Source of the DNA: Advenella faeciporci
GTDB lineage: Bacteria > Pseudomonadota > Gammaproteobacteria > Burkholderiales > Burkholderiaceae_B
Direction of reading: 5' to 3'
Assembly: GCF_014652395.1 (NCBI RefSeq)
Contig: NZ_BMYS01000002.1
Span: 1-64,000 of the forward strand
DNA length: 64,000 bases
The translations under genes and the position numbers were made by a program. Positions 54,002 to 63,283 of the stretch are shown here, one piece after another. Numbering within the stretch: position 1 is the first letter of the stretch; the number at the start of each line of letters is the position of its first letter. The notes under the pieces are model-generated. The model saw only the letters and a list, made by a program, of their open reading frames with translations, did no database searches and had not been told where the DNA came from.

Positions 54002-56665
54002 TTAAGCCAGTTGTTTAAGTGCCATCTGGACAATTGACTGTGCATTGACACCAAAATGTTGGCGTAATTCAGCACGGGTATCACTTCGGCCAAATCCATC
54101 TGTTCCCAGAGTAATATATTTGCGTCCTGCCGGCGTATAAGCCCGGATTGATTCGGGTAGCATCCTGACGTAATCGCTTGCGGCAATAATGGGCCCTTTA
54201 CTGTTTTGTAATTGTGTTTCAATGAAAGGTGCCAGAGGCTGGCCGGAAGGGCTGGTTTCATGTTCAGTGCGTTGGCCGTCACGGGCCAGTTCGGTCCAGC
54301 TGGTAATGCTGAAAACATCACACGCAATGCCAAGTGAGGACAGCTCTTCGGCGGCAGCCAGCACTTCAGTAAGAATTGCACCGGAACCCAGCAAGGTTAC
54401 GGAGTTTTCCCCTTGCAGACCGGACACCGACTGTGCAGGGTAGTGCCTGAAATGATAGGCACCTTTAAGAATATTTTCACGCATCCCGGGTTTCAGGGAA
54501 GGCTGCGGATAGTTTTCATTCATGACGGTAATGTAATAAAACACATCTTTTTGCTCCGTCATCATTTCCTTTGTGCCCTGTTCAATAATAACGGCCAGTT
54601 CACCCGCAAAAGCCGGGTCATAGGATTTGCAATTGGGAATGGTGGCAGACCAGATATGACTGGAACCATCCTGGTGTTGCAAACCCTCACCGCCAAGAGT
54701 GGTTTTTCCCGAGGTGGCACCAATCAGGAAACCGCGCGGGCGCTGGTCAGCCGCGGCCCAGATCAGGTCTCCAATGCGCTGGAAACCGAACATGGAATAA
54801 TAAATATAAAAGGGGAGCATGGGTGTGCCATGAACGCTATAACTGGTTGCCGCAGCGACCCAACTGGAAATGGCACCTGCTTCACTAATGCCTTCTTCCA
54901 GGATTTGTCCATCAAGCGCTTCACGATAACTCAGGATAGAGCCGATATCTTCGGGCTCATATTGCTGGCCTACGCTAGAGTATATGCCGACCTGCTTGAA
55001 CAGGTTGGCCATGCCAAAAGTACGTGCCTCATCAGCCACAATGGGAACAATGCGTTGGCCGATTTCATTGTCTTTTAAAAGGCTGCCCAAGATGCGTACA
55101 AAAGCCATGGTGGTGGACATGTTTTTATTTTCGGCCTGCAAGGCAAAACCGGCCCATTGTTCTACCGGTGAAGCCTGGCGTGTTGGTGTATCGGTATAGC
55201 GCTTGGGTAAATAACCCCCCAGTTTTTGACGCTGTGCATGTAAATAACGTATTTCTTCGCTGTTTTCATCGGGTCGGTAAAAATCCAGGTTAAGGGTTTG
55301 TTCATCGCTTAACGGCAAATTGAAACGATCCCTGAAGGCAAGCAACTCGGTGTCCCCGAGTTTTTTCTGTGAATGGGTGGTCATTTTCCCCTGGCCTGCA
55401 TTGCCCATGCCATAACCTTTTTTGGTATGGGCCAGAATAACCGTGGGCTGTCCCTTATGATTGACGGCAGCCGCGTATGCCGCGTAAATTTTGACTATAT
55501 CATGACCACCGCGACGGAGCTTGTCGATTTGTTCGTCGCTCATACCTTCAACCAACCGTTGAAGTGCTTCATTTTGCCCAAAAAAATGCTCACGGTTAAA
55601 GGCACCATCTTTAGCGGCAAAGGTTTGCATTTGTCCGTCAACGGTTTCGCCAAGAGCTTTTGTCAAGGCACCCGTCAGGTCTTTGGCAAACAGAGGGTCC
55701 CAGTCGCTGCCCCATAGCACTTTAATGACATTCCATCCGGCACCGGTAAACAGGCGTTCCAGTTCTTTGATGACTTGTCCATTTCCCCTAACCGGGCCAT
55801 CAAGACGTTGTAAATTGCAGTTGACGACCCAAACCAGGTTGTCCAGTTTTTCACGGGCAGCCAATGTCAGTGCGCTCATGGATTCGGGTTCATCCATTTC
55901 GCCGTCACCAAAAATGCCCCATACTTTGCGGTTTTCGCAGTTTTGCAACTGACGATGTGTCAGATAATGCATGAAACGGGCCTGGTAAATGGAACTGATG
56001 GGACCAATTCCCATAGATCCGGTGGGAAATTGCCAGAAATCAGGCATCAGATACGGGTGAGGGTAGCTGCATAAGCCTTGTGCACCTTCACGGTTGGCAC
56101 GCAACTCTTGCCTAAAAAAGCTTAAGTCCTTTTCAGTCAGGCGGTTTTCAAGAAAGGCGCGGGCATAAACTCCAGGAGCACTGTGAGGCTGGAAAAATAC
56201 CAGATCTCCCTTATGGCCGTTTTCTGAGTTTTCACGGGCCCTGAAAAAGTGGTTGAAACCCACCTCAAACAAATCGGCAGCACTGGCGTAACTGGCAATA
56301 TGCCCCCCCAATTCACCATAGGCGCTATTGGCCCTGACCACCATGGCCAGTGCATTCCAGCGTATCAAGGCACCCAGTTTTTCTTCTACCTGGATATTAC
56401 CAGGATAGGCAGGCTGTTCTTCAAGAGAAATTGTGTTCACATAGGAATAACTGTTCGCAGGGGCCGCTTGCTGTTTCCAGCTTATTTGTAATTGTTGGGC
56501 TAAAACAGACAGCTCATCAAGGATAAAAGCAGCCCGTTCACGACCATGGGTGGCCACCAATGAATGCAATGAGTCTTTCCACTCATTGGTTTCATCCGGA
56601 TCAATGTCTCTTTGCAAAAAAATATTTGTCATAGTCTCAATGTTTTTGGGTAATGGGGCATTCAT
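54002..56665 (-). CDS. Pyruvate dehydrogenase E1-type 2-oxoacid dehydrogenase (AceE/MdeB family)
   Basis: An 887-residue homodimeric-type E1, with TPP site GIFGDGEMDEPESMSALTLAAREKLDNLVWVVNCN and the C-terminal EAGAISSWVAAATSYSVHG region. Such E1 enzymes decarboxylate pyruvate, or 2-oxobutyrate in the Pseudomonas MdeB case. No E2 or E3 genes adjoin. AAGGAGG before ATG 56665 fixes the start. Divergence from an Lrp-family gene resembles mdeB-mdeR, so a dedicated role in amino-acid-derived 2-oxoacid oxidation is possible. Confidence 0.88.
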   Translation of the reverse strand: MNAPLPKNIETMTNIFLQRDIDPDETNEWKDSLHSLVATHGRERAAFILDELSVLAQQLQISWKQQAAPANSYSYVNTISLEEQPAYPGNIQVEEKLGALIRWNALAMVVRANSAYGELGGHIASYASAADLFEVGFNHFFRARENSENGHKGDLVFFQPHSAPGVYARAFLENRLTEKDLSFFRQELRANREGAQGLCSYPHPYLMPDFWQFPTGSMGIGPISSIYQARFMHYLTHRQLQNCENRKVWGIFGDGEMDEPESMSALTLAAREKLDNLVWVVNCNLQRLDGPVRGNGQVIKELERLFTGAGWNVIKVLWGSDWDPLFAKDLTGALTKALGETVDGQMQTFAAKDGAFNREHFFGQNEALQRLVEGMSDEQIDKLRRGGHDIVKIYAAYAAAVNHKGQPTVILAHTKKGYGMGNAGQGKMTTHSQKKLGDTELLAFRDRFNLPLSDEQTLNLDFYRPDENSEEIRYLHAQRQKLGGYLPKRYTDTPTRQASPVEQWAGFALQAENKNMSTTMAFVRILGSLLKDNEIGQRIVPIVADEARTFGMANLFKQVGIYSSVGQQYEPEDIGSILSYREALDGQILEEGISEAGAISSWVAAATSYSVHGTPMLPFYIYYSMFGFQRIGDLIWAAADQRPRGFLIGATSGKTTLGGEGLQHQDGSSHIWSATIPNCKSYDPAFAGELAVIIEQGTKEMMTEQKDVFYYITVMNENYPQPSLKPGMRENILKGAYHFRHYPAQSVSGLQGENSVTLLGSGAILTEVLAAAEELSSLGIACDVFSITSWTELARDGQRTEHETSPSGQPLAPFIETQLQNSKGPIIAASDYVRMLPESIRAYTPAGRKYITLGTDGFGRSDTRAELRQHFGVNAQSIVQMALKQLA

Positions 56666-56775
56666 ACGATCCCTCCTTTTTTGTTGGCTGTTTATTTTGA
56701 ATATCGTTCTTGATATTCTAATGAAAAAGACCAAAAATAAGATGCTGGATTTCTTGAATTAACATTCTATTTCAG

Positions 56776-56815
56776 CATAAAATGCTGTAAATATTATTTA
56801 TTACGGCATTTTATG
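56776..56815. promoter_or_regulatory. Large dyad overlapping the Lrp-family gene start (likely autoregulatory operator)
   Basis: CATAAAATGCTGTAA (56776-56790) and TTACGGCATTTTATG (56801-56815) are inverted copies matching at 14 of 15 bases with a 10-base AT spacer. The right arm includes the ATG of the regulator. The shape fits an Lrp/AsnC dimer site controlling both divergent genes. Confidence 0.65.
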
Positions 56816-57295
56816 AAACTTGATATTGTTGATCTTAGAATTCTGGACGAGCTGCAAAAAGACAGCTCTTTAAGTAATGTGGAGCTGTCAAAGCGTGTGC
56901 ATTTATCGCCTTCACCTTGCCTGTCGCGCGTCAAGGCGCTTGAAACAAACGGCATTATTTCCCGTTACGTGGCTTTGGCCAATCCTTCGGCACTGGGTCT
57001 GGATCTGAATGTTTTTATTTCAATTAGCCTTAAGTCCCAGGACAAGCAGGCACTGGCGGATTTCGAGCAACGGATTTCCGAGCACGATGAAGTCATGGAA
57101 TGTTATTTAATGACCGGAGATTCTGATTACCTGATCAGGGTGGCGGTTACCAATATTGGGGCACTTGAAAGGTTTATCCTTGAGCAGCTTACCCCAATAC
57201 CAGGTATTGACAAGATCCGCTCAAGTTTCGCGCTTAAGCAGGTTTTATATAAAACAGCGTTGCCTCTGACCCGAATACAGAATAAAACGGCTTAA
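56813..57295 (+). CDS. Lrp/AsnC-family regulator
   Basis: A 160-residue feast/famine regulator: helix-turn-helix LDIVDLRILDELQKDSSLSNVELSKRVHLSPSPCLSRVKALETNGII and a RAM ligand domain ending SSFALKQVLYKTALPL. The effector is probably an amino acid. Divergent from the stand-alone E1 gene, with the dyad over its own start codon. Confidence 0.92.
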   Translation: MKLDIVDLRILDELQKDSSLSNVELSKRVHLSPSPCLSRVKALETNGIISRYVALANPSALGLDLNVFISISLKSQDKQALADFEQRISEHDEVMECYLMTGDSDYLIRVAVTNIGALERFILEQLTPIPGIDKIRSSFALKQVLYKTALPLTRIQNKTA

Positions 57296-57314
57296 AGATT
57301 ATGCATGGCTATTT

Positions 57315-58802
57315 TCAGGCAACCTTCCGCAGTTTTCTAATCAGGAAGGGGACAAACAGGAATAAGAAGGAAAGGGTCAGGAAAACAATAGACATGGGGC
57401 TCTCGACCAAGACCGCCGGATTTCCCTGGCCGGCAGCCAGTGCTGTGCGCAGCTGATTTTCTGCCATAGGCCCAAGAATCAAACCAATTAACAGGGGAGG
57501 GATGGGGAAATCATAAACCCGCATGACATAACCCATTAAACCGATAAAGGCCATGCTTGCCAGGTCAAAAACAGAGCCTGATACTCCCCAAATGCCAATC
57601 ATGGCAAAAATGAGAATGCCGGCATATAACTGTGGTTTCGGAATGAGCAGGAGTTTGACCCAAATCCCAATGAGCGGCAGGTTAAGTACCAGCAACATGA
57701 CGTTTCCAATATACAGCGAGGCAATCAGGCCCCAGATAAGCTCGGGATTACTGGTAAACAAAAAAGGCCCGGGCTGCAAGCCAAAATTCTGGAAAGCTGC
57801 CAGTAATATTGCTGCGGTGGCAGAGGTTGGCAATCCCAGGGTGAGCAATGGAACCAGAACGCCAGCCGCTGCCGCATTATTGGCTGCTTCGGGGCCCGCA
57901 ACGCCTTCAATAGCACCCTTGCCAAATTCATCTTTGTGTTTGGACAGGTTTTTTTCAAGGGTATAAGACAGCATGGTAGGTATTTCAGAGCCGCCACCAG
58001 GTAGCGCACCCATTGGAAAACCAATCGCACTACCACGAATCCATGGCATAAAAGAGCGTTTCCAGTCGGATTTGCTCATCCACATTCCGCCCTTGACGGA
58101 AATAATTTCATCGTTCCTGTTCCTGTAGCGGCTGGCAACGTAAATAATTTCGCCCACAGCGAAAAGGGAGACCAGAACAACGGTAAGTTCCATGCCATCC
58201 AGCAAGTCTGCAAATCCGAAAGTCATACGTGGCTGACCGGTCATGTTGTCAATACCGATGACACCAAAGGCAAGTCCAATGAACAGGGAAATAAAGCCAC
58301 GGACCCTGGAGCTGCCCATTACTACAGCCACCGAGGTAAAGGCCAGAATGGTCAAGGCAAAATAATCGGCTGGCTTGAAATAAAAAGCCAGTTCGGCAAC
58401 ATACGGAGCCGCAAAAGTAAGGGCAATCGTGGCTAGCGTGCCTGCAACAAAAGAGCCAATGGCCGCAGTGGCCAGTGCTGCGGCTCCTCTTCCTGCCCTG
58501 GCCATTTTATTTCCTTCCAGGGCGGTCATCATGGAGCCGGCTTCACCGGGAGTATTAATTAAAATAGAGGTGGTGGACCCTCCATACATGGCACCATACA
58601 ATACGCCGGCAAACATAATGAAGGCGGACACCGGTCCAACCGAAACCGTAACCGGTAAGAGCAGGGCGATGGTCAGGGCAGGGCCAATACCAGGCAAAAT
58701 ACCAATGGCGGTGCCAAGTGTAGAGCCTACCAGTGCCCAAAACAAATTGGTAGGGGTAAGGGCAACGTCAAACCCTTGCAGCAGTAAACCCAGTGTATCC
58801 AT
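57315..58802 (-). CDS. tctA: Tripartite tricarboxylate transporter large permease
   Basis: A 495-residue membrane protein with about eleven helices. TctA hallmarks are [43 protein letters not shown] and [23 protein letters not shown]. It works with the small permease and periplasmic binding protein encoded upstream to import a carboxylate. Substrate is not evident. Confidence 0.93.
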   Translation of the reverse strand: MDTLGLLLQGFDVALTPTNLFWALVGSTLGTAIGILPGIGPALTIALLLPVTVSVGPVSAFIMFAGVLYGAMYGGSTTSILINTPGEAGSMMTALEGNKMARAGRGAAALATAAIGSFVAGTLATIALTFAAPYVAELAFYFKPADYFALTILAFTSVAVVMGSSRVRGFISLFIGLAFGVIGIDNMTGQPRMTFGFADLLDGMELTVVLVSLFAVGEIIYVASRYRNRNDEIISVKGGMWMSKSDWKRSFMPWIRGSAIGFPMGALPGGGSEIPTMLSYTLEKNLSKHKDEFGKGAIEGVAGPEAANNAAAAGVLVPLLTLGLPTSATAAILLAAFQNFGLQPGPFLFTSNPELIWGLIASLYIGNVMLLVLNLPLIGIWVKLLLIPKPQLYAGILIFAMIGIWGVSGSVFDLASMAFIGLMGYVMRVYDFPIPPLLIGLILGPMAENQLRTALAAGQGNPAVLVESPMSIVFLTLSFLFLFVPFLIRKLRKVA

Positions 58803-58834
58803 ATTTAACTTGAATTATTAATGTAGCAGGAGAA

Positions 58835-59359
58835 TCAAATGCCCAGCAAGGGAATAAAATCTCCCAGCTGAAGCCCAAGCAGGCTAAACAAATACCAACT
58901 GGCTGAGCCAAGTATGAAGCCGACGAGCAGGTTCAGTACAATCTGTTTTGAACCAAAAGCCAGCGTTACCAGGGTGAATGACACCATGGCAGTAATGGGA
59001 AGTCCCAAAAGCTCAATAATGAAAACCGGTACAAAGGCAGCAGCCAGTGCGATGAAAAACGCCCGTTTATCCATGGGCGTGTCGCCCTCGGCATTTTCTG
59101 TATCCTGGGGTTCGAATTTCTCACCACGTGCTATTTGTATAAGCAACAACAAGCCAAGCAGGATCAATCCGATACCTGTTGCGGTCACAAACAGGCCGGG
59201 CCCAATGGCGGAGTATCGGGCAGTGTTGGCAAGCTCGTTGGCCGCGTACAGGCAAATAGCACCCATTAGCACAACAACCAGCCCCAGCCACCAGGGTTTT
59301 GCCGGTGGCCGGGGTGTTGTATGAGAAGATGTAGCGGTTTTATTGGGCAAGTCCGGCAT
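58835..59359 (-). CDS. tctB: Tripartite tricarboxylate transporter small permease
   Basis: A 174-residue TctB subunit with four helices (about residues 25-42, 52-72, 98-125 and 135-165) and a hydrophilic middle loop. Its start overlaps the binding-protein stop by 20 bases, so the two are translationally coupled. Confidence 0.85.
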   Translation of the reverse strand: MPDLPNKTATSSHTTPRPPAKPWWLGLVVVLMGAICLYAANELANTARYSAIGPGLFVTATGIGLILLGLLLLIQIARGEKFEPQDTENAEGDTPMDKRAFFIALAAAFVPVFIIELLGLPITAMVSFTLVTLAFGSKQIVLNLLVGFILGSASWYLFSLLGLQLGDFIPLLGI

Positions 59360-60293
59360 CCTTCAGGATGGTATTGATACGCTCGCTTTCGCTTTTTATG
59401 AAATCACCAAACTCGGCACCTGCCAGGAAAAACTGGTCCCAGCCCTGAGTTTGCATTACCTGTTTCCATTCAGCGCTGTTATTGAGTTGAGTGAAGCGAT
59501 CCACCCAAAGTTTGTAATTTTCCTCTGGCATCTCGGGGGCACCCAGAATACCACGCCAGTTTGCAATTTCAACATCGAAACCGACTTCCTTGAAAGTGGG
59601 CACTTCCAGACCTTCCATGCGTTGTGCCGAGGTGATGCCCAGGATTTTTACCCGATTCGATTTCGCAAACTGCTGAAATTCTGAAATGCCGGAAATGCCA
59701 GCCTTGAGGGTACCGTTGACAATGCCGGTAACGGTATCGGCACCGCCGGCCTGAGGAATATAATTCAGATCTTTTACAGGCACGTTACCCGCCTGTGCCA
59801 GCAAGGCCAGGGCGATATGATCAACGCCGCCGGCAGAGCCACCGCCTACCGGTGTACCACCCGGGTTTTCTTTGAGTGCTTTCACAAAATCACCCAGATT
59901 CTCGTAGGGGGCATCGGGGCGTACGGCAATAACCAGATATTCGGCGGTTAAACGGGCGACTGGCTTGAATTTATTCAGGTCTATGGGTGATTTGTTTAGG
60001 GTTATGGCACCTACGGTAATAGCACCAAAAACGGCCAGCGCATTGGCTTTTCCGGTTTGTGAGTTTTGGAATTCTGCCAGACCAATGGTGCCGCCTGCAC
60101 CGCCTTTATTGGTAAAGTTCACGGGGCCGGTATAAATGCCTGCCTTGTTCATGGCGCTAAACGCCTGGCGACCGGTACCATCCCAGCCGCCACCCGGGTT
60201 GGCGGGTAGCATTACACTAACCTGCGCATAGGCAGCACTGCTGAACATGACTGCAGCGGTAAATAGGGTACGCAAAAAATTGTTTCGTTTCAT
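59340..60293 (-). CDS. tctC: Bug-family periplasmic binding protein (TctC)
   Basis: A 317-residue exported protein: signal peptide cleaved near AYAQ, then PANPGGGWDGTGRQAFSAMNKAG, NKGGAGGTIGLAEF and GGGSAGGVDHIALALLA, the ligand-contact segments of the Bug family, ending with the usual C-terminal helices. First gene of tctCBA. Ligands in the family are small carboxylates; none can be assigned here. Confidence 0.93.
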   Translation of the reverse strand: MKRNNFLRTLFTAAVMFSSAAYAQVSVMLPANPGGGWDGTGRQAFSAMNKAGIYTGPVNFTNKGGAGGTIGLAEFQNSQTGKANALAVFGAITVGAITLNKSPIDLNKFKPVARLTAEYLVIAVRPDAPYENLGDFVKALKENPGGTPVGGGSAGGVDHIALALLAQAGNVPVKDLNYIPQAGGADTVTGIVNGTLKAGISGISEFQQFAKSNRVKILGITSAQRMEGLEVPTFKEVGFDVEIANWRGILGAPEMPEENYKLWVDRFTQLNNSAEWKQVMQTQGWDQFFLAGAEFGDFIKSESERINTILKDAGLAQ

Positions 60294-60472
60294 GTCTGCT
60301 CCAGTAAATGTGGATTATTGTTTGTTACGCTTTTCAGGCTAGAATAGGTTGAAGCTATTTCTTTGTCAATAAGGGTTAAACAGATAAACCCGCAGATAAC
60401 CCCGGCGATTGGATTGTCCTGATCGCCATTTATTTTGTAATTGAAAAATCCAACAACAGGTGAACCTTGAAT

Positions 60473-60952
60473 ATGAGTAATCTTAAACTGTTTAATTTGT
60501 TTTTTTGTATGGGGATGATCGCGTTTAATGTTAACGCAGCCAGCCTGGATCCTAAAGTGCCTTATCCGGCAGCCAAGCCTGACCAGTTACGGCAAGTCAT
60601 TGATCTTCCTGCCGTTCCAGAGGAAGAAAACATGAAAGTGCAATTGATAGTGGGAAAGACTTTAAAGGTTGACTGCAACCGGCATGTTTTTGGTGGAGAA
60701 CTGAAAGAGCATAATCTTGAAGGATGGGGTTATCCTTATTACAGCATTGAAGCGTTAAATGGCCCCATGGCAACTATGATGGCTTGTCCGGATCAGGACC
60801 TGACAGAACAGTTTGTCCAGCTTGGTGGCAATGACTTTTTGCTTGACTACAATAGCCGCCTGCCAATTGTGGTTTACACACCGGCTGACGTGGAAGTGAA
60901 GTATCGCATCTGGCAGGCAGGCGATAAAGTGGAAACAGCCACTAAAGAATAG
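60473..60952 (+). CDS. eco: Ecotin, periplasmic serine protease inhibitor
   Basis: About 159 residues with a signal peptide (cleaved near VNAASL) and the ecotin fold. MKVQLIVGKTLKVDCNRH, the reactive loop ATMMACPD with Met at P1 as in E. coli, and LPIVVYTPADVEVKYRIWQA with the dimerisation C-terminus are present. Ecotin blocks trypsin-, chymotrypsin- and elastase-like proteases. ATG 60473 is conventional; TTG 60467 has better spacing to AGGTG. Confidence 0.93.
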   Translation: MSNLKLFNLFFCMGMIAFNVNAASLDPKVPYPAAKPDQLRQVIDLPAVPEEENMKVQLIVGKTLKVDCNRHVFGGELKEHNLEGWGYPYYSIEALNGPMATMMACPDQDLTEQFVQLGGNDFLLDYNSRLPIVVYTPADVEVKYRIWQAGDKVETATKE

Positions 60953-61041
60953 TCCTCAGGTAATAGCCGCTGGCATTATCTCTGCCACTTGATATAGACC
61001 TGATTCAGATTTATCAAGCGTCATCGTAAAATCCCGGTTTT

Positions 61042-61079
61042 AAAGGGTATCGCAAAGGGGTTTTGGCGACACCCTTTTT
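61042..61079 (+). terminator. Terminator after ecotin
   Basis: AAAGGGTATCGC pairs with GCGACACCCTTT (one mismatch) and is followed by a T-run. Confidence 0.75.
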
Positions 61080-61164
61080 AGGGCAGTCAGAACCTCATAG
61101 TGATTGTGTGTTTTTATTGAACAGGTAACCCTGTTTTAAGGGACAATGGACAACAGGCAATACC

Positions 61165-62292
61165 CTAATGACGCTCTTCATTTTCAGGTGTCGACGCTGC
61201 CGGACTTTCCGGTTCTTTATCAGGGTCGGGTGATAAATCAAGGGAAGAAGGGAAAAGATCCCAGCATGCCATAAAGAGTGCGGCCAGCAAAGGGCCAATA
61301 ACGAAGCCGTTAGGACCAAAGACCGTCAGGCCGCCAATCGTGGAAATCAGGATGACATAATCGGGCAGTTTTGTATCTTTTCCAACCAGTAAAGGCCTAA
61401 GCACATTATCGGTAAGACCAATTACCAGTACCCCAAACAGTATGAGGGTTATACCATGCCAGGTTTCGCCGGTGACAAGAAAATAAATAGACACTGGAAG
61501 CCAAATGATGGCGGCGCCAATAGCAGGCAATAAGGACAGGAAACCCATGATGGTTCCCCACAATAAAGAACCCTGAATGCCCAGCACACTGAAAATGAAC
61601 CCACCCAATGCACCCTGGGTGGCTGCAACCAGGATATTTCCTTTTACAGTTGCTTTGACGACAGTGGCAAATTTGTTGAACAAATGTTGTTTTTGATCGT
61701 GCCCAAGGGGAATCATGGATTTGATTTTTCGCACCAGGTAGCCGCCATCCCTGAGCAGGAAAAACAGCAAATACAGCATGATGCCGAATGTGATCAGGAA
61801 TTGAAAGGTGTCCTGGCCAATATTCAGGGCCTGGTTGGCCAGAAATTTACTGGCCTGCGCCGCCGCTTCAGTCAGTTTCTCCCGCAGACCGAAAAGACTG
61901 TGAATTTCGTAACGATCAAGGATATCTTTAAGGAAAGGGGGAAGGTTTTGAATGATTTGTTCAAAATACAGCCCCAGATTAAGTTCACCGGATTGAACTC
62001 TTTGATATAACAGAGAAATTTCTTTTATTAGAGAGGTGGTGATGGCAATGAGCGGAATGATGACCAATAGCAATGCAATAACCAGGGTAACCAGTGCTGC
62101 TGTATTGGGGGCCTTGGGTATTTTTTTAAGGAGCCATAAGTTAAGAGGCCTGAACAGTACACTGAAAATGACTGCCCAGAAAATGGCGCTGTAATAGGGC
62201 AAGAGTAACCATATAAAGCCAATGGAAACCGCAGTCAGCAAAATAAGGAAAAAGTGATATTGGGTACTGTTTTTATTTTGAATTGGCGACAT
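61165..62292 (-). CDS. AI-2E family transporter-like membrane protein
   Basis: A 375-residue protein with seven or eight hydrophobic helices in the AI-2E/PerM (YdiK, TqsA) pattern, including LLPYYSAIFWAVIFSVLFRPL at the N-terminus, GFLSLLPAIGAAIIWLP and the C-terminal GLTVFGPNGFVIGPLLAALFMACW. Members export autoinducer-2 or small solutes or act as Na+/H+ antiporters; the substrate is not predictable. Acidic tail is disordered. Confidence 0.87.
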   Translation of the reverse strand: MSPIQNKNSTQYHFFLILLTAVSIGFIWLLLPYYSAIFWAVIFSVLFRPLNLWLLKKIPKAPNTAALVTLVIALLLVIIPLIAITTSLIKEISLLYQRVQSGELNLGLYFEQIIQNLPPFLKDILDRYEIHSLFGLREKLTEAAAQASKFLANQALNIGQDTFQFLITFGIMLYLLFFLLRDGGYLVRKIKSMIPLGHDQKQHLFNKFATVVKATVKGNILVAATQGALGGFIFSVLGIQGSLLWGTIMGFLSLLPAIGAAIIWLPVSIYFLVTGETWHGITLILFGVLVIGLTDNVLRPLLVGKDTKLPDYVILISTIGGLTVFGPNGFVIGPLLAALFMACWDLFPSSLDLSPDPDKEPESPAASTPENEERH

Positions 62293-62484
62293 TGTGTTTC
62301 CGTACTATAACGGGTTGATAAGTAGTCAAAGAAGAAAGCATTTTTCAAAGCCCACTAAAAATGCCAGTATAGTTGATTTTCCGTATTTTTCCATAAGGTG
62401 AGGCAGATGGTCAGCATGCATCTATTGCTTTACAATAATTATAATTATTATGTATTGCTCTATCACAGGAAAGTATTGGATACC

Positions 62485-63087
62485 ATGAGGGGTTTAACAA
62501 AAAACAGCATTTCAAAAACCGGCATTTCGTCATTGTTTTTATTGCTGCTGTCGGCGTGCAGTACCACACCGCCAGCCAACCCGGAGAATATCTGTGAGAT
62601 TTTCCGGGAAAAGCCGTCATGGCACGAAGCTGCGCTCTCTACCAAAGAGAAGTGGGGAGTGCCGGTTCATGTTCCCATGGCCATGATGTATCAGGAATCC
62701 ACTTTTCGTCACGATGCCAGGCCGCCCAAAAATTATGTGCTTGGTATTATTCCCTGGGGCAGGGTAAGCTCTGCCTTCGGTTATGCCCAGGCAAAAGATG
62801 AAGTATGGAGCGATTATCGTAAAGAATCCAATCGCTGGAGTCCAGACCGTGATGATTTTTCAGACGCCCTTGATTTTATGGGCTGGTATATGAGTAAGGC
62901 CCAAAAGGTAAACGGTGTTTCCAAGTGGGACGCCTATGCCCAATACCTGAATTATCATGAGGGCTGGACCGGTTACCGCAACGGTAGCCACCAAAGTAAA
63001 AGATGGCTCCTTAATACGGCACAAAAAGTCAAAGACAGGGCATCACGGTACAGTGCCCAGTATGCGGCCTGTGCAGCTGGTTTATAA
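62485..63087 (+). CDS. Lytic-transglycosylase-like lipoprotein
   Basis: About 200 residues with a lipoprotein signal (LLLLSAC lipobox, Cys about 24) and a lysozyme-like SLT domain: catalytic Glu in MAMMYQESTFRHDARPP, SSAFGYAQAKDEVW and LNYHEGWTGY. It would cleave peptidoglycan glycan strands from the outer membrane. In-frame sequence before 62485 lacks signal-peptide features, so the ATG at 62485 (or TTG 62476) is chosen. Confidence 0.85.
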   Translation: MRGLTKNSISKTGISSLFLLLLSACSTTPPANPENICEIFREKPSWHEAALSTKEKWGVPVHVPMAMMYQESTFRHDARPPKNYVLGIIPWGRVSSAFGYAQAKDEVWSDYRKESNRWSPDRDDFSDALDFMGWYMSKAQKVNGVSKWDAYAQYLNYHEGWTGYRNGSHQSKRWLLNTAQKVKDRASRYSAQYAACAAGL

Positions 63088-63283
63088 ATTTAATGATGAA
63101 CCTGTTCCCTTACCCGAATAGTTTGAACTTGATTAGTTTATAGTTAGCTGAATTTGTCTGGTTTTGTGTGATAGATAAGGGTTTATTAGTGTTTCCCTGA
63201 GTGATTAAGCCGTGATATTCGTGTACTATCAGGCAAATGGTTAGTATTTAGCCATTGTATTCAACATATAGCGGGGACAATTC

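Noticed and set aside
54413-55078. Long plus-strand open frame inside the E1 gene
   Set aside because: Antisense shadow of a strongly conserved coding region, no ribosome-binding site or family features.
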